64,000 bases of DNA from Citrobacter sp. (GCA_019415335.1 DXKH01000093.1:19270-83269); one strand, 5' to 3'. Numbered from the stretch's first letter, positions 1 to 11,307 are shown. Notes: generated by a model not told the origin, from the sequence alone. Numbers and translations are program-made.

Positions 1-1244
1 TCGCCGGGGTAGACCGTCAGCGGCGAGCCATCGCTTAAGCGATTTCCGCGCAGCGCCGGGATCTTCTCGCCGTTAACATCAATCAACCCGCTGGTGGTTG
101 CCTGGACGGAAGCCAGCCCCAGACAATCCATGCTGATCCCTTCAAACGCCGCGTTCTGCCAGGCATCCTGAATCAACTGTTGCAGCAGCGACACCATATT
201 GGCGTGCTGATCGATCGTCACGTGGTCCGCTTTGGTGGCAGCAAACAGCAACTTGTCGATCACCGGCGAGAACAGCCGACGAAACAGCGTACGCTGACCA
301 TAATGGAAACTTTGCATCAGTTGGGTTAAGGCGAGGCGCATGTCGTTGAATGCCTGCGGCCCGCTGTTGAGCGGTTGCAGGCAATCCACCAGCACAATCT
401 GGCGGTCGAAACGCAGAAAGTGGTTCTTATAGAACCCCTTCACCACCTTTTCGCAGTAATAGTTAAAGCGTTCGCGCAGCATCCCGGCGTTAGTATGCTT
501 GTCCGCCTGAGCCAGTTTTGATTCACCCCACGCGTCCACATCCGGCCAGGGGAAAAATTGTAACGCTGGCGCGCCGGCCATATCACCAGGCAGAACGAAC
601 CGCCCCGGCTGGATGAAATGCAGTCCCTGCTGTTTACACTGATGCAAATAGTCCGTCCACGCTGCTGCGATATCGGCCAGGCGGTTCTCATCGGCGGTTG
701 CCAGCGGATCCAGCCCTTGCGTCAGTTGTCGCCATTTCGCCGACCATTCCGCCCGCTGCCCGGTAAGCAACCCGGTCATCTGCCGTGACCAGCTCAGATA
801 ATCCTGCGCCAGCATCGGCAGATCGAGCAGCCATTCGCCTGGATAATCAACAATCTCCAGATACAACGTCGACGTCTCTTTGAAGTGACGCAGCAGCGAG
901 TCATTGGATTTATAACGTAGCGCCAGGCGAATTTCGCTGACCCCGCGGGTGGGTGTCGGCCAGGTCGGTGGATCGCCATACAGCTGGGCCAGCCCTTCAT
1001 CGTAAGTAAAGCGAGGAATACCAAAATCGCGCTGCGGAACGCGTTTCACCCCGAGCAGGCGCTCCTCGCGGACCGCGCTGAGCAGCGGCAGTCGCGCCCC
1101 GGCGTGAATATTCAGTAACTGGTTAACCATTGCGGTAATAAATGCGGTTTTTCCGCTCCGGCTCAACCCGGTGACCGCGAGGCGAAAATGTCGGTCTACG
1201 CCGCGATTAACCAGCGCATTGAGTTCATTGGTGAGTCTCTTCAT
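1..1244 (-). CDS. ycjX: YcjX, stress-associated P-loop NTPase-like protein (3' end off window)
   Basis: This is a DUF463 family protein with a GTPase-like nucleotide-binding fold. In E. coli it is a stress-induced protein encoded just ahead of the membrane protein gene ycjF; its exact function is unsettled. A P-loop (GLSRSGKT, residues 26-33) is visible near the N-terminus. The reading frame stays open to the left edge, giving 414 of about 465 residues, so roughly the last 50 residues and ycjF lie outside. The ATG at 1244 gives the E. coli-like start MKRLTNEL; an in-frame ATG two codons upstream (1250) would add Met-Ala. Family identity is sure, biochemical role is not. Confidence 0.95.
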   Translation of the reverse strand, partial: MKRLTNELNALVNRGVDRHFRLAVTGLSRSGKTAFITAMVNQLLNIHAGARLPLLSAVREERLLGVKRVPQRDFGIPRFTYDEGLAQLYGDPPTWPTPTRGVSEIRLALRYKSNDSLLRHFKETSTLYLEIVDYPGEWLLDLPMLAQDYLSWSRQMTGLLTGQRAEWSAKWRQLTQGLDPLATADENRLADIAAAWTDYLHQCKQQGLHFIQPGRFVLPGDMAGAPALQFFPWPDVDAWGESKLAQADKHTNAGMLRERFNYYCEKVVKGFYKNHFLRFDRQIVLVDCLQPLNSGPQAFNDMRLALTQLMQSFHYGQRTLFRRLFSPVIDKLLFAATKADHVTIDQHANMVSLLQQLIQDAWQNAAFEGISMDCLGLASVQATTSGLIDVNGEKIPALRGNRLSDGSPLTVYPG

Positions 1245-1397
1245 CGCCATCCCGTTATGCCTGAAGACCAGAAAAAAGTATAACGCATACCCTGTAATGT
1301 GGGGTCAGGTCGTTGATTATCAACCGTGTTGTGTTGGGGGGGATCACCCGATTACCCCCTTTAAGGGAAAATCTGGCAAGCCGCAATAAAGCCGCAA

Positions 1398-2093
1398 TTA
1401 ACGTGCTAAGCAGCGTTCAAAAGCAGCGCGTACGCTTTCATAACGATCTCTTGAGTGCATTAGCTGTTCCCAGATCGAGTTATGACCAGCTCCAGGGATC
1501 GTGAGAAGTTTCTTTCGACAAGCGCGCGTTGCCGACGAGACCAGTTTATTCGGGATCTCAGCGGGAATGATGGCGTCATTTTCGGCGGCAATAACCAGCA
1601 AATCACCGGTAAATTCAGCGGCAATAGCCCAGGCATCCGTCGCTTCCCAACTGCGATCCTGGCGTATGATGGCCGAAAAATCGGGGCCGAATTTAACCGG
1701 ATACGCGGACGTTGCATAAACACCCGGCACCATCAGAATCAGCGAACGCAGCGGAACCACTTTACTGAGTTGAAGCGCATTGTATGCCCCCATGCTGACG
1801 CCCACACAACCGGTATAAATCTGCCCCTGGAAATCCATCACCGCCTTTGCCTGCTGGGTGCGGCTAAACAGCGAGGAATTGTGAATGTCGCCGCCGGTTT
1901 CTCCATGACCTAAAAAATCGAATATCGTCGTTCCAAAACCTGACGCATCCAACATAACGCGATACTTGTGGAAAATGGTTCTGTCTTTCCCGCCGCCGTG
2001 TAGCATCAGGATATGCCCATTGCGGCCAGACGTACTTTCAGCGTAAAGCGTTTCGCCCTGAAAAGGCACCAGGAAAGAGTGGCTTTGCATCAT
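1398..2093 (-). CDS. alpha/beta hydrolase, unassigned substrate
   Basis: A protein of 231 residues with an alpha/beta-hydrolase layout. There is an oxyanion-type loop LHGGGKD at about residues 31-37, the nucleophile elbow GVSMG with Ser near residue 100, a candidate acid Asp in AAENDAIIP near 173, and His in GAGHNSI near 204. The catalytic triad therefore looks complete. I cannot name the substrate; esterase, lipase or peptidase are all possible. It lies downstream of pspD in the same direction, where E. coli has the rhodanese gene pspE, and before ycjX. The frame stays open upstream to 2204. I chose the tandem ATGs at 2090/2093 because the mature-looking hydrolase sequence begins there, but no strong ribosome site marks any start. 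The pspD-hydrolase gap is about 170 bp. Confidence 0.75.
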   Translation of the reverse strand: MMQSHSFLVPFQGETLYAESTSGRNGHILMLHGGGKDRTIFHKYRVMLDASGFGTTIFDFLGHGETGGDIHNSSLFSRTQQAKAVMDFQGQIYTGCVGVSMGAYNALQLSKVVPLRSLILMVPGVYATSAYPVKFGPDFSAIIRQDRSWEATDAWAIAAEFTGDLLVIAAENDAIIPAEIPNKLVSSATRACRKKLLTIPGAGHNSIWEQLMHSRDRYESVRAAFERCLAR

Positions 2094-2262
2094 GAGTGTC
2101 GCGTTATTAAAGGATGGGGTATCAGGTTTTATCAAACCCGATAACCTCATGCAATGTCTGGGTCTACAATCAATCTGAAGTGGCAGGTTCAGACTGCCCA
2201 ACAATCGACGTTGTGGGTTGTCACGGATAAAGACAATATAAGTGATTCGAAAGCTGCGGCAA

Positions 2263-2487
2263 TTAATTGCCAGAATAGCGTTTTGAGAGTTTTGCCGCCA
2301 TGCGGCTTAAAAATGGCTCCAGTGCCAGCGCCAGCAACATTTTCAGCGGGCGGCGGGCGACGGATTTCACCGCCCACCCGGCGACACCCGCCGGGCCGTA
2401 GCGCAGTGCGGTCAGAAGCACCAACTTACCTGCTATTTTCATACCGGGTTTTACCTTTTGCCCGGCGCGTTGCCAGCGATTATTCAT
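2263..2487 (-). CDS. pspD: phage shock protein D
   Basis: PspD is a small peripheral inner-membrane protein of the phage-shock response. It is the last of the four conserved psp genes and is transcribed with pspABC. The product is 74 residues and closely matches E. coli PspD (73 residues), including the central stretch [15 protein letters not shown] and the basic tail. The start at 2487 is preceded by an AGAGGG ribosome site. The frame is open upstream to 2571, but that part overlaps pspC and does not match the family. Only about 20 bp separate it from pspC, consistent with one operon. Confidence 0.93.
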   Translation of the reverse strand: MNNRWQRAGQKVKPGMKIAGKLVLLTALRYGPAGVAGWAVKSVARRPLKMLLALALEPFLSRMAAKLSKRYSGN

Positions 2488-2506
2488 CTCAGCCCTCTTT
2501 AATGAC

Positions 2507-2866
2507 TTACAACTGACGGAACCGACTACGCAAGGTAAACGTGTCCGAGGTGACATAACGCTCCATTTCACGTAAGCGTTTCTCCCCTGCCGCCAGCTCT
2601 TTATCGACGATATCTAACAGCTCGCCGCTGGACGGTTGTTGCTCGCCTGCGGCAAGGTTGTCCGGCATCGGATCGAGCACAAACGCCAGAATGATGTAGG
2701 CGACCAGGGTGAAAAAGGCCAGCCCGAAGAAGATCGACAACACCACTAAAATACGCACCAGTTTTACTGGTACATCAAGATATTGCGCGATCCCCGCGCA
2801 CACACCCCGCACCATACCTTGCTGCGGAATGCGCCATAATTTTTTGTTCAGATCAATACCGCCCAT
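2507..2866 (-). CDS. pspC: phage shock protein C, PspA-system membrane signal transducer
   Basis: PspC is an inner-membrane protein that, with PspB, senses envelope stress and recruits PspA, relieving PspF inhibition. The product is 119 residues, the same as E. coli. The amphipathic N-terminal PspC-domain segment (about 1-35) is followed by a strong transmembrane segment at about 38-65 ([20 protein letters not shown]) and a charged C-terminal part ending TLRSRFRQL. The ATG overlaps the pspB stop by one base (TAATG), so translation is probably coupled. Confidence 0.97.
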   Translation of the reverse strand: MGGIDLNKKLWRIPQQGMVRGVCAGIAQYLDVPVKLVRILVVLSIFFGLAFFTLVAYIILAFVLDPMPDNLAAGEQQPSSGELLDIVDKELAAGEKRLREMERYVTSDTFTLRSRFRQL

Positions 2867-3090
2867 TAGCGATCCCTCCAGTTCGGATGTTCCGCATCGA
2901 GAATATCTTCCAGCGCCTGGATACGTTCACGCATGCGCTGCGCGTCATCGGTCAACTGAACTAAACGTTGCTGTTCGCTTTGCGATAACTCACCGCGACT
3001 GGAACGGTTGCTGTAATGCAGCCATAACCAAATCGGTAGCACAAACAGCACGAAGATGGTTAACGGAATGGCCAGAAATAGCGCGCTCAT
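2866..3090 (-). CDS. pspB: phage shock protein B
   Basis: PspB is a small inner-membrane partner of PspC in sensing membrane stress. The 74-residue product has one N-terminal transmembrane segment (about residues 4-24, FLAIPLTIFVLFVLPIWLWL) followed by a charged helical, probably coiled-coil, part with an SEQQRLVQL heptad-like run. Length and order (pspA-B-C) match E. coli. It ends overlapping the pspC start by one base. Confidence 0.97.
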   Translation of the reverse strand: MSALFLAIPLTIFVLFVLPIWLWLHYSNRSSRGELSQSEQQRLVQLTDDAQRMRERIQALEDILDAEHPNWRDR

Positions 3091-3144
3091 GAGGTCTCCT
3101 TACAGGTGATGAGCGGCGGCGCGTTCGGGCACCGCCAGTTATTA

Positions 3145-3900
<756 letters not shown>

Positions 3901-3981
3901 TTATCATGATATGTACAGTTTTACCTCAGCGAGAAAACAGGGTAAAGTGGTGAAATACACTAACATGTGGCGAAATTCATC

Positions 3982-4956
3982 ATGGCTGAATACAAAGATA
4001 ATCTGTTAGGGGAAGCCAACAGCTTTCTGGAGGTACTGGAGCAGGTTTCCCGTCTTGCCCCCCTGGACAAACCGGTATTGATCATCGGCGAGCGCGGAAC
4101 CGGCAAGGAACTGATTGCCAACCGCCTGCATTATCTCTCCTCTCGCTGGCAGGGACCGTTTATTTCGCTTAACTGCGCGGCGCTGAATGAAAACCTGCTC
4201 GACAGCGAACTGTTCGGCCATGAAGCCGGTGCCTTTACCGGTGCGCAAAAACGCCATCCAGGGCGCTTTGAACGGGCCGACGGCGGCACGCTGTTTCTGG
4301 ATGAACTCGCTACCGCGCCGATGCTGGTGCAGGAGAAGTTGCTCAGAGTGATTGAATACGGTGAACTCGAGCGCGTCGGCGGCAGTCAACCGTTGCAGGT
4401 GAATGTGCGTCTGGTTTGCGCCACCAATGCGGATCTTCCGGCGATGGTCAACGAAGGCACCTTCCGCGCGGATCTGCTGGACCGTCTGGCGTTCGACGTA
4501 GTGCAACTGCCACCGCTGCGCGAACGTCAAGCCGATATCATGCTCATGGCAGAACACTTTGCCATTCAGATGTGCCGTGAAATTCGCCTGCCGCTGTTTC
4601 CTGGGTTTACGCCGCATGCGAGAGAGACACTGCTGAACTACGGCTGGCCGGGGAATATCCGCGAACTAAAGAACGTGGTCGAACGCTCGGTATACCGGCA
4701 CGGCACCAGTGAGGCCCCGCTGGATGAGATTGTGATCGACCCATTTAAACGCCACGTGCCAACGCCCCTCGTCGCAGACACCGCAGAAACGGGTCCCTCG
4801 CTGCCCCTCGATTTACGCGAATTTCAGCAACAGCAGGAAAAAACGCTACTGCAATCGAGCCTGCAACAGGCAAAATTTAACCAGAAGCGGGCGGCGGAAT
4901 TGCTGGGGCTGACCTATCACCAGTTGCGCGCATTGCTCAAAAAACATCAGATTTAG
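3982..4956 (+). CDS. pspF: PspF, sigma-54 enhancer-binding activator of the psp operon
   Basis: PspF is a AAA+ enhancer-binding protein that remodels sigma-54 RNA polymerase at psp promoters. It lacks an N-terminal receiver domain and is instead held inactive by PspA. The 324-residue product shows Walker A GERGTGKE (36-43), the sigma-54-contacting GAFTGA loop (83-88), Walker B-like GGTLFLDEL, and a C-terminal Fis-type helix-turn-helix (NQKRAAELLGLTYHQLRALL). The ATG at 3982 gives the family start MAEYKDNLLGE; an in-frame upstream ATG at 3967 would add five residues not in the family. It is divergent from pspA. Confidence 0.97.
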   Translation: MAEYKDNLLGEANSFLEVLEQVSRLAPLDKPVLIIGERGTGKELIANRLHYLSSRWQGPFISLNCAALNENLLDSELFGHEAGAFTGAQKRHPGRFERADGGTLFLDELATAPMLVQEKLLRVIEYGELERVGGSQPLQVNVRLVCATNADLPAMVNEGTFRADLLDRLAFDVVQLPPLRERQADIMLMAEHFAIQMCREIRLPLFPGFTPHARETLLNYGWPGNIRELKNVVERSVYRHGTSEAPLDEIVIDPFKRHVPTPLVADTAETGPSLPLDLREFQQQQEKTLLQSSLQQAKFNQKRAAELLGLTYHQLRALLKKHQI

Positions 4957-5068
4957 CGCTTCCCACCCCCCGATTGCGCATATTTACGCCAGTTGCCCGC
5001 AGACATTTGTACCTGGCGGGCGATAGTGCGATACACTTTGCAAATCGTACCTAAAAACCTTAAAAATT

Positions 5069-6712
5069 ATGCGCCTGGTTTTATCGTCTCTGATCGTGAT
5101 GGCTGGACTTCTGAGTGGTCAGGCCACTGCTGCGCCTGAAACCGCCCCGCGTGAAGATATTCGTGACAGTGGCTTTGTCTATTGCGTGAGTGGGCAGGTC
5201 AACACCTTTAATCCGCAAAAAGTGAGCAGTGGGCTGATTGTCGACACCCTTGCCGCCCAGCTCTATGATCGGCTGCTGGATGTCGATCCCTATACCTACC
5301 GTCTGGTCCCGGAACTGGCAGAAAGTTGGGAGGTGCTGGATAACGGGGCAACTTATCGCTTCCATCTGCGCCGCGACGTGGCGTTTCAAAAAACGGACTG
5401 GTTTACCCCCTCGCGTAAACTGAATGCCGACGACGTGGTCTTTACCTTTCAACGCATTTTCGATCGCAAACATCCGTGGCATAACGTCAACGGCGGCAAT
5501 TTCCCCTATTTCGACAGTCTTCAGTTCGCCGATAACGTGCAAAGCGTGCGTAAGCTCGACAATAACACCGTGGAATTTCGCCTGACGAAACCGGACGCCT
5601 CTTTCTTGTGGCATCTGGCAACTCACTATGCGTCTGTGATGTCGGCTGAATATGCGGAGCAACTGACTAAACAGGATCGCCAGGAACAGCTTGACCGCCA
5701 GCCGGTGGGTACCGGCCCGTTCCAGCTTTCCGAGTATCGCGCCGGGCAATATATCCGTTTGCAGCGTCATGACAAATTCTGGCGCGGTAAACCACTGATG
5801 CCGCAGGTCGTGGTGGATCTGGGATCCGGCGGAACCGGACGCTTATCGAAACTGCTCACCGGCGAATGTGACGTGCTGGCCTGGCCTGCCGCTAGCCAGT
5901 TGACGATCCTGCGTGACGACCCGCGCCTGCGTCTGACACTGCGTCCGGGGATGAACATCGCTTACCTGGCCTTTAATACCGACAAGCCGCCGCTGAATAA
6001 TCCGGCGGTTCGTCACGCCCTGGCGCTGGCAATCAATAATCAGCGTCTGATGCAGTCTATCTATTACGGCACGGCGGAAACGGCCGCCTCTATTTTACCT
6101 CGCGCCTCGTGGGCGTATGACAACGAGGCTAAAATAACAGAATACAATCCGGCTAAGTCCCGTGAGCAGCTCAACGCGCTGGGGCTGGAGAATCTGACGC
6201 TGCGACTGTGGGTGCCAACCAGTTCCCAGGCGTGGAACCCCAGCCCGCTAAAAACCGCTGAGCTTATCCAGGCGGATATGGCGCAGGTTGGTGTGAAAGT
6301 GGTGATTGTACCGGTTGAAGGTCGTTTCCAGGAGGCGCGGTTGATGGATATGAACCATGATCTGACGTTGTCCGGTTGGGCAACCGACAGTAACGATCCG
6401 GACAGTTTCTTTCGCCCGTTACTCAGTTGCGCGGCTATCAATTCGCAGACCAACTTAGCGCACTGGTGCGATCCGGAGTTTGACAACGTGCTGCGCAAAG
6501 CGCTCTCTTCTCAGCAACTTTCCGCGCGTATTGATGCGTATGATGAAGCGCAGAATATCCTTGCCAAAGAGTTGCCGATCCTGCCACTCGCCTCGTCACT
6601 GCGCCTGCAAGCCTATCGCTATGACATTAAAGGTCTGGTGCTGAGTCCGTTTGGTAATGCATCTTTCGCCGGCGTGTCGCGCGAAAAAAACGATGAGGTG
6701 AAAAAACCATGA
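5069..6712 (+). CDS. sapA: SapA, periplasmic peptide-binding protein of the Sap ABC transporter
   Basis: SapA is the periplasmic substrate-binding subunit (SBP family 5, OppA/DppA-like) of SapABCDF. The system is linked to antimicrobial-peptide resistance in Salmonella and Haemophilus, and in E. coli to putrescine export (SapBCDF). The 547-residue product begins with a signal peptide (about residues 1-21, ending GQATA before APET). The DPP/OPP signature is present near [12 protein letters not shown], and the rest is close to E. coli SapA throughout. It starts the operon sapA-B-C-D-F; its stop overlaps the sapB start by four bases. It lies about 110 bp after pspF on the same strand. Confidence 0.97.
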   Translation: MRLVLSSLIVMAGLLSGQATAAPETAPREDIRDSGFVYCVSGQVNTFNPQKVSSGLIVDTLAAQLYDRLLDVDPYTYRLVPELAESWEVLDNGATYRFHLRRDVAFQKTDWFTPSRKLNADDVVFTFQRIFDRKHPWHNVNGGNFPYFDSLQFADNVQSVRKLDNNTVEFRLTKPDASFLWHLATHYASVMSAEYAEQLTKQDRQEQLDRQPVGTGPFQLSEYRAGQYIRLQRHDKFWRGKPLMPQVVVDLGSGGTGRLSKLLTGECDVLAWPAASQLTILRDDPRLRLTLRPGMNIAYLAFNTDKPPLNNPAVRHALALAINNQRLMQSIYYGTAETAASILPRASWAYDNEAKITEYNPAKSREQLNALGLENLTLRLWVPTSSQAWNPSPLKTAELIQADMAQVGVKVVIVPVEGRFQEARLMDMNHDLTLSGWATDSNDPDSFFRPLLSCAAINSQTNLAHWCDPEFDNVLRKALSSQQLSARIDAYDEAQNILAKELPILPLASSLRLQAYRYDIKGLVLSPFGNASFAGVSREKNDEVKKP

Positions 6713-7674
6713 TTATCTTCACCCTGCGTCGTTTGCTGTTGCTGATGATTACCCTGTTTTTTCTGACCTTTATCGGCTTCAGCCTCAGCTATTTTACCCC
6801 GCATGCCCCGCTACAAGGCGCATCGTTGTGGAATGCATGGGTGTTCTGGTTCAATGGCCTCATCCACTGGGACTTTGGCGTCTCCAGCATCAACGGACAG
6901 CTCATCTCGGAACAGCTCAAAGAGGTGTTCCCGGCCACCATGGAACTGTGCACGCTGGCGTTCGGCTTTGCGCTGATGGTGGGGATTCCGGTGGGCATGC
7001 TGGCGGGCATCACTCGCAACAAATGGCAGGATCGCCTGATCAGCGCCCTCGCCCTGCTCGGCTTTTCAATCCCGGTGTTCTGGCTGGCGCTCCTGCTGAC
7101 GCTTTTCTTTTCACTGAATCTCGGCTGGCTGCCGGTATCGGGCCGTTTCGATCTGCTGTATGAAGTGAAGCCGGTGACCGGCCTGGCTATTGTTGATGCC
7201 TGGATCTCTGATTCTCCCTGGCGCGATGAGATGGTGATGAGCGCCGTGCGTCATATGGTCTTGCCGGTGTTGACGCTGGCGGTTGCGCCGACCACGGAAG
7301 TGATTCGCCTGATGCGCATCAGTACCATTGAAGTATTTGATCAGAACTATGTGAAGGCCGCGGCCACGCGCGGCCTGTCACGGTTTACGATCCTGCGCCG
7401 CCATGTACTACATAACGCCTTACCGCCGGTGATCCCCCGTCTCGGCCTTCAGTTCTCCACGATGCTGACGCTGGCGATGATCACCGAGATGGTCTTTAGC
7501 TGGCCGGGCCTCGGTCGCTGGCTGATTAACGCCATCCGCCAGCAGGATTACGCCGCGATTTCTGCCGGCGTGATGGTGATTGGTTCGTTGGTCATCATTG
7601 TTAACGTGATTTCCGATATTTTGGGTGCTATGGCTAACCCTCTGAAGCATAAGGAATGGTATGCCTTACGATAG
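6709..7674 (+). CDS. sapB: SapB, Sap transporter permease
   Basis: SapB is an inner-membrane permease of the DppB/OppB type. The 321-residue product has an N-terminal transmembrane helix directly at the start ([20 protein letters not shown]) and about five further helices. The cytoplasmic EAA loop, which docks on the ATPases, is visible as [20 protein letters not shown] around residues 220-240. The ATG overlaps the sapA stop (ATGA) and the gene end overlaps sapC by 14 bases, so translation is tightly coupled. Confidence 0.97.
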   Translation: MIIFTLRRLLLLMITLFFLTFIGFSLSYFTPHAPLQGASLWNAWVFWFNGLIHWDFGVSSINGQLISEQLKEVFPATMELCTLAFGFALMVGIPVGMLAGITRNKWQDRLISALALLGFSIPVFWLALLLTLFFSLNLGWLPVSGRFDLLYEVKPVTGLAIVDAWISDSPWRDEMVMSAVRHMVLPVLTLAVAPTTEVIRLMRISTIEVFDQNYVKAAATRGLSRFTILRRHVLHNALPPVIPRLGLQFSTMLTLAMITEMVFSWPGLGRWLINAIRQQDYAAISAGVMVIGSLVIIVNVISDILGAMANPLKHKEWYALR

Positions 7675-8551
7675 CGTTTATAGCGAAAAGCGCCCGCCGG
7701 GTACGCTACGCACCGCATGGCGCAAATTTTATGGTGATACCACGGCAATGGTGGGTCTGTACGGCTGCGCGGGGCTGGTGGTGCTGTGCGTGTTCGGCAG
7801 TTGGTTTGCGCCATACGGCATCGATCAGCAGTTCCTTGGCTATCAATTGCTGCCGCCGTCCTGGTCACGCTATGGCGAGGTCTCCTTCTTCCTTGGCACC
7901 GACGATCTGGGGCGTGATGTCCTGAGCCGTCTGCTCAGCGGCGCGGCCCCTACCGTGGGCGGTGCGTTTGTCGTTACGCTCGCTGCAACGCTGTGCGGGC
8001 TGCTTCTCGGCGTCGTCGCCGGAGCAACGCATGGTCTGCGTTCTGCCGTACTGAACCATATTCTTGATACCCTGCTGTCGATTCCGTCTCTGCTGTTGGC
8101 AATTATTGTCGTCGCCTTCGCCGGACCGCATTTGACCCACGCCATGTTTGCTGTCTGGCTGGCGCTGTTGCCACGCATGGTGCGCTCGGTCTACAGCATG
8201 GTGCATGACGAACTGGAAAAAGAGTACGTTATCGCAGCGCGTCTTGATGGTGCCTCGACGCTGAATATCCTCTGGTTCGCTATTCTGCCCAACATTACCG
8301 CGGGCTTGATCACTGAAATCACCCGCGCACTGTCGATGGCGATCCTTGATATCGCCGCGCTCGGTTTTCTTGACCTTGGCGCGCAACTTCCCTCTCCCGA
8401 ATGGGGTGCCATGCTGGGCGATGCGCTGGAGCTGATTTACGTTGCGCCGTGGACGGTGATGCTGCCCGGTGCGGCGATCATGATCAGCGTCCTGTTGGTT
8501 AACCTGCTGGGTGACGGCATTCGCCGCGCCATTATTGCGGGGGTGGAATAA
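7661..8551 (+). CDS. sapC: SapC, Sap transporter permease
   Basis: SapC is the second membrane permease, of DppC/OppC type, 296 residues. The N-terminal cytoplasmic segment carries a helix at about 28-50 ([20 protein letters not shown]). The permease domain has an EAA-type loop, [23 protein letters not shown]. The start overlaps sapB by 14 bases and the stop overlaps the sapD ATG by one base. Confidence 0.97.
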   Translation: MPYDSVYSEKRPPGTLRTAWRKFYGDTTAMVGLYGCAGLVVLCVFGSWFAPYGIDQQFLGYQLLPPSWSRYGEVSFFLGTDDLGRDVLSRLLSGAAPTVGGAFVVTLAATLCGLLLGVVAGATHGLRSAVLNHILDTLLSIPSLLLAIIVVAFAGPHLTHAMFAVWLALLPRMVRSVYSMVHDELEKEYVIAARLDGASTLNILWFAILPNITAGLITEITRALSMAILDIAALGFLDLGAQLPSPEWGAMLGDALELIYVAPWTVMLPGAAIMISVLLVNLLGDGIRRAIIAGVE

Positions 8552-9543
8552 TGCCCTTACTGGATATCCGCAACCTGACCATTGAATTTAAAGCTGGCGA
8601 AGAGTGGGTCAAAGCCGTCGACCGCGTCAGCATGACTTTAAGCGAAGGGGAAATTCGCGGGCTGGTGGGTGAATCCGGTTCTGGTAAGAGCCTGATTGCC
8701 AAAGCCATTTGCGGCGTTGCTAAAGACAACTGGCGCGTCACCGCCGACCGGATGCGTTTTGACGACATCGACCTGCTGCGCCTTTCGCCGCGCGAACGAC
8801 GCAAACTGGTGGGACATAACGTCTCGATGATCTTCCAGGAGCCGCAGTCGTGTCTGGATCCGTCCGAGCGCGTGGGTCGCCAGTTGATGCAAAACATTCC
8901 GGCCTGGACCTATAAAGGCCGCTGGTGGCAGCGTATTGGCTGGCGGAAACGTCGCGCCATTGAACTGCTGCACCGCGTGGGGATTAAAGATCATAAAGAT
9001 GCGATGCGCAGCTTCCCGTATGAACTGACCGACGGTGAATGCCAGAAGGTGATGATCGCCATTGCGCTGGCGAATCAACCGCGACTGCTGATTGCGGACG
9101 AACCAACCAACGCGATGGAACCGACCACCCAGGCGCAGATCTTCCGTCTGTTGACGCGGCTGAATCAGAACAGCAATACCACCATTTTGCTGATCAGCCA
9201 TGACCTGCAGATGCTTAGCCAGTGGGCGGATAAAATTAACGTGCTGTACTGTGGCCAGACGGTGGAAACCGCACTGAGCAAAGAGCTGGTGACGACGCCA
9301 CATCACCCGTACACCCAGGCGCTGATCCGTGCTATTCCTGACTTTGGTAGCGCGATGCCACATAAAAGTCGTCTGAATACCATGCCCGGAGCCATCCCTT
9401 TGCTCGAACAATTGCCCATCGGCTGCCGTCTGGGACCGCGCTGTCCGTATGCACAGCGCGAATGTATTGAAACGCCACGTCTGACCGGGGTGAAAAACCA
9501 TCTCTACGCCTGTCATTTCCCGCTAAACATGGAGAGAGAGTGA
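8551..9543 (+). CDS. sapD: SapD, Sap transporter ATPase
   Basis: SapD is an ABC ATPase of the peptide/nickel family, 330 residues. It has Walker [13 protein letters not shown] (about 41-52), Walker [12 protein letters not shown] (about 179-189), and a C-terminal oligopeptide-transporter extension with the cysteine-containing [15 protein letters not shown]. The ABC signature reads ELTDGECQK instead of the usual LSGGQ; I recall the same departure in E. coli SapD, so it is a family trait rather than damage. SapD is also named TrkE for its effect on Trk potassium uptake. It is followed one base later by sapF. Confidence 0.96.
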   Translation: MPLLDIRNLTIEFKAGEEWVKAVDRVSMTLSEGEIRGLVGESGSGKSLIAKAICGVAKDNWRVTADRMRFDDIDLLRLSPRERRKLVGHNVSMIFQEPQSCLDPSERVGRQLMQNIPAWTYKGRWWQRIGWRKRRAIELLHRVGIKDHKDAMRSFPYELTDGECQKVMIAIALANQPRLLIADEPTNAMEPTTQAQIFRLLTRLNQNSNTTILLISHDLQMLSQWADKINVLYCGQTVETALSKELVTTPHHPYTQALIRAIPDFGSAMPHKSRLNTMPGAIPLLEQLPIGCRLGPRCPYAQRECIETPRLTGVKNHLYACHFPLNMERE

Positions 9544-9544
9544 G

Positions 9545-10351
9545 ATGGTCGAGACCTTACTCGAAGTGCGTAATCTGAGTAAAACCTTCCGCTACCGGAC
9601 GGGCTGGTTTCGTCGCCAGACCGTGGAAGCCGTAAAGCCACTGAGCTTTACGCTCCGTGAACGACAGACACTGGCCATCATCGGCGAGAACGGTTCCGGC
9701 AAATCAACGCTGGCAAAAATGCTGGCAGGAATGGTTGAACCAACCGGCGGTGAATTGCTGATTGACGATCACCCGCTCGAATTTGGCGATTATTCGTTTC
9801 GCAGCCAGCGCATCCGCATGATTTTCCAGGATCCGTCGACTTCGTTGAACCCGCGTCAGCGGATTTCGCAAATCCTCGATTTTCCGCTGCGCCTGAATAC
9901 CGATCTGGAACCGGAACAGCGGCGCAAACAGATTATTGAAACCATGCGGATGGTGGGATTGCTTCCCGATCATGTCAGCTACTACCCGCATATGCTGGCG
10001 CCGGGACAGAAACAGCGTCTGGGACTCGCCCGCGCGATGATTCTGCGCCCGAAAGTGATTATTGCCGATGAGGCGCTGGCGTCGCTCGATATGTCGATGC
10101 GCTCGCAGTTAATTAACCTGATGCTGGAATTACAGGAGAAACAAGGTATCTCTTATATTTATGTCACCCAGCATCTTGGCATGATGAAACACATCAGCGA
10201 TCAGGTTCTGGTGATGCACCAGGGGGAAGTCGTCGAGCGCGGCAGTACCGCTGATGTACTGGCCTCTCCGCTGCATGAACTGACAAAACGATTAATCGCC
10301 GGCCATTTTGGTGAAGCGTTAACCGCCGATGCGTGGCGAAAAGACCGTTAA
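9545..10351 (+). CDS. sapF: SapF, Sap transporter ATPase
   Basis: SapF is the second ABC ATPase of the Sap system, 268 residues. It has Walker A GENGSGKSTLAK (about 47-58), signature LAPGQKQRLGLARA and Walker B VIIADEALASLD. Both ATPases have atypical signature loops, suggesting that the heterodimer handles ATP asymmetrically (inference). It ends the sap operon about 120 bp before fabI. Confidence 0.96.
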   Translation: MVETLLEVRNLSKTFRYRTGWFRRQTVEAVKPLSFTLRERQTLAIIGENGSGKSTLAKMLAGMVEPTGGELLIDDHPLEFGDYSFRSQRIRMIFQDPSTSLNPRQRISQILDFPLRLNTDLEPEQRRKQIIETMRMVGLLPDHVSYYPHMLAPGQKQRLGLARAMILRPKVIIADEALASLDMSMRSQLINLMLELQEKQGISYIYVTQHLGMMKHISDQVLVMHQGEVVERGSTADVLASPLHELTKRLIAGHFGEALTADAWRKDR

Positions 10352-10473
10352 CCGCCCTCCTGAAGTGGTCGGATTAACTCTCCCTGCGTCTCGTGATAGA
10401 ATCGCCGCGTTTTAACGACGCCGGGCCCCTTAATGCGGCCGGGCGCCACAACAATAACATAAGGATTTAAGCT

Positions 10474-11262
10474 ATGGGTTTTCTTTCCGGTAAGCGTATT
10501 CTGGTGACCGGTCTTGCCAGCAAACTGTCCATCGCCTACGGTATCGCTCAGGCGATGCACCGCGAAGGCGCGGAACTGGCATTCACCTACCAGAACGACA
10601 AACTGAAAGGCCGCGTGGAAGAATTTGCTGCTCAACTGGGTTCAAATATCGTTCTGCAATGCGATGTGGCAGAAGATGAAAGCATTGATACCATGTTCGC
10701 AGAGCTGGCCAAAGCCTGGCCGAAATTTGACGGTTTCGTTCACTCTATCGGTTTTGCCCCTGGCGACCAACTGGACGGCGACTACGTGAACGCGGTCACC
10801 CGCGAAGGCTTTAAAATCGCTCACGACATCAGCTCCTACAGCTTTGTGGCGATGGCGAAGGCCTGCCGTTCTATGCTGAATCCGGGCTCTGCCCTGCTGA
10901 CGCTCTCCTATCTGGGTGCTGAGCGCGCGATCCCGAACTACAACGTAATGGGCCTGGCAAAAGCGTCTCTGGAAGCGAACGTTCGTTATATGGCGAACGC
11001 GATGGGTCCGGAAGGTGTACGTGTTAACGCCATCTCTGCAGGTCCTATCCGTACTCTGGCGGCTTCCGGCATTAAAGATTTCCGTAAAATGCTGGCACAC
11101 TGCGAAGCGGTGACCCCGATTCGTCGTACCGTAACCATCGAAGATGTAGGCAACTCTGCGGCCTTCCTGTGCTCCGATCTGTCCGGCGGTATCTCCGGTG
11201 AAGTGGTTCATGTTGACGGCGGCTTCAGCATCGCTGCGATGAACGAACTGGAACTGAAATAA
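10474..11262 (+). CDS. fabI: enoyl-[acyl-carrier-protein] reductase (NADH)
   Basis: FabI catalyses the last reduction in each cycle of type II fatty-acid elongation, trans-2-enoyl-ACP to acyl-ACP with NADH, in the cytoplasm. It is the target of triclosan and isoniazid-type diazaborines. The 262-residue SDR-fold product has the cofactor loop [13 protein letters not shown] and the catalytic pair Tyr156 and Lys163 in [13 protein letters not shown]. The residues around Gly93 (SIGFAPG) look wild type. Ribosome site AAGGA precedes the ATG. It is probably monocistronic, with a terminator at 11281-11307. Codon use is strongly biased, fitting high expression. Confidence 0.98.
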   Translation: MGFLSGKRILVTGLASKLSIAYGIAQAMHREGAELAFTYQNDKLKGRVEEFAAQLGSNIVLQCDVAEDESIDTMFAELAKAWPKFDGFVHSIGFAPGDQLDGDYVNAVTREGFKIAHDISSYSFVAMAKACRSMLNPGSALLTLSYLGAERAIPNYNVMGLAKASLEANVRYMANAMGPEGVRVNAISAGPIRTLAASGIKDFRKMLAHCEAVTPIRRTVTIEDVGNSAAFLCSDLSGGISGEVVHVDGGFSIAAMNELELK

Positions 11263-11280
11263 TCCTTCAGATTTCCCCTG

Positions 11281-11307
11281 TGGGCGGCGTTCTGCCGCCC
11301 ATGTTTT
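11281..11307 (+). terminator. terminator of fabI
   Basis: A seven-base-pair GC-rich stem, GGGCGGC/GCCGCCC, with a five-base loop is followed by a short T-rich run (ATGTTTTC). It starts 19 bases after the fabI stop. Confidence 0.75.

Noticed and set aside
1482..1913. A 143-codon plus-strand frame inside the hydrolase gene
   Set aside because: The minus-strand frame has a catalytic triad and family-like motifs; the plus frame does not.
9010..9060. SapD ABC signature LTDGE as a sign of a broken transporter
   Set aside because: Walker A and B are intact, and the same signature is remembered from E. coli SapD, so it is a family trait.
8638..9516. A 292-codon frame antisense to sapD
   Set aside because: Reverse of a conserved ABC ATPase gene with intact Walker motifs.
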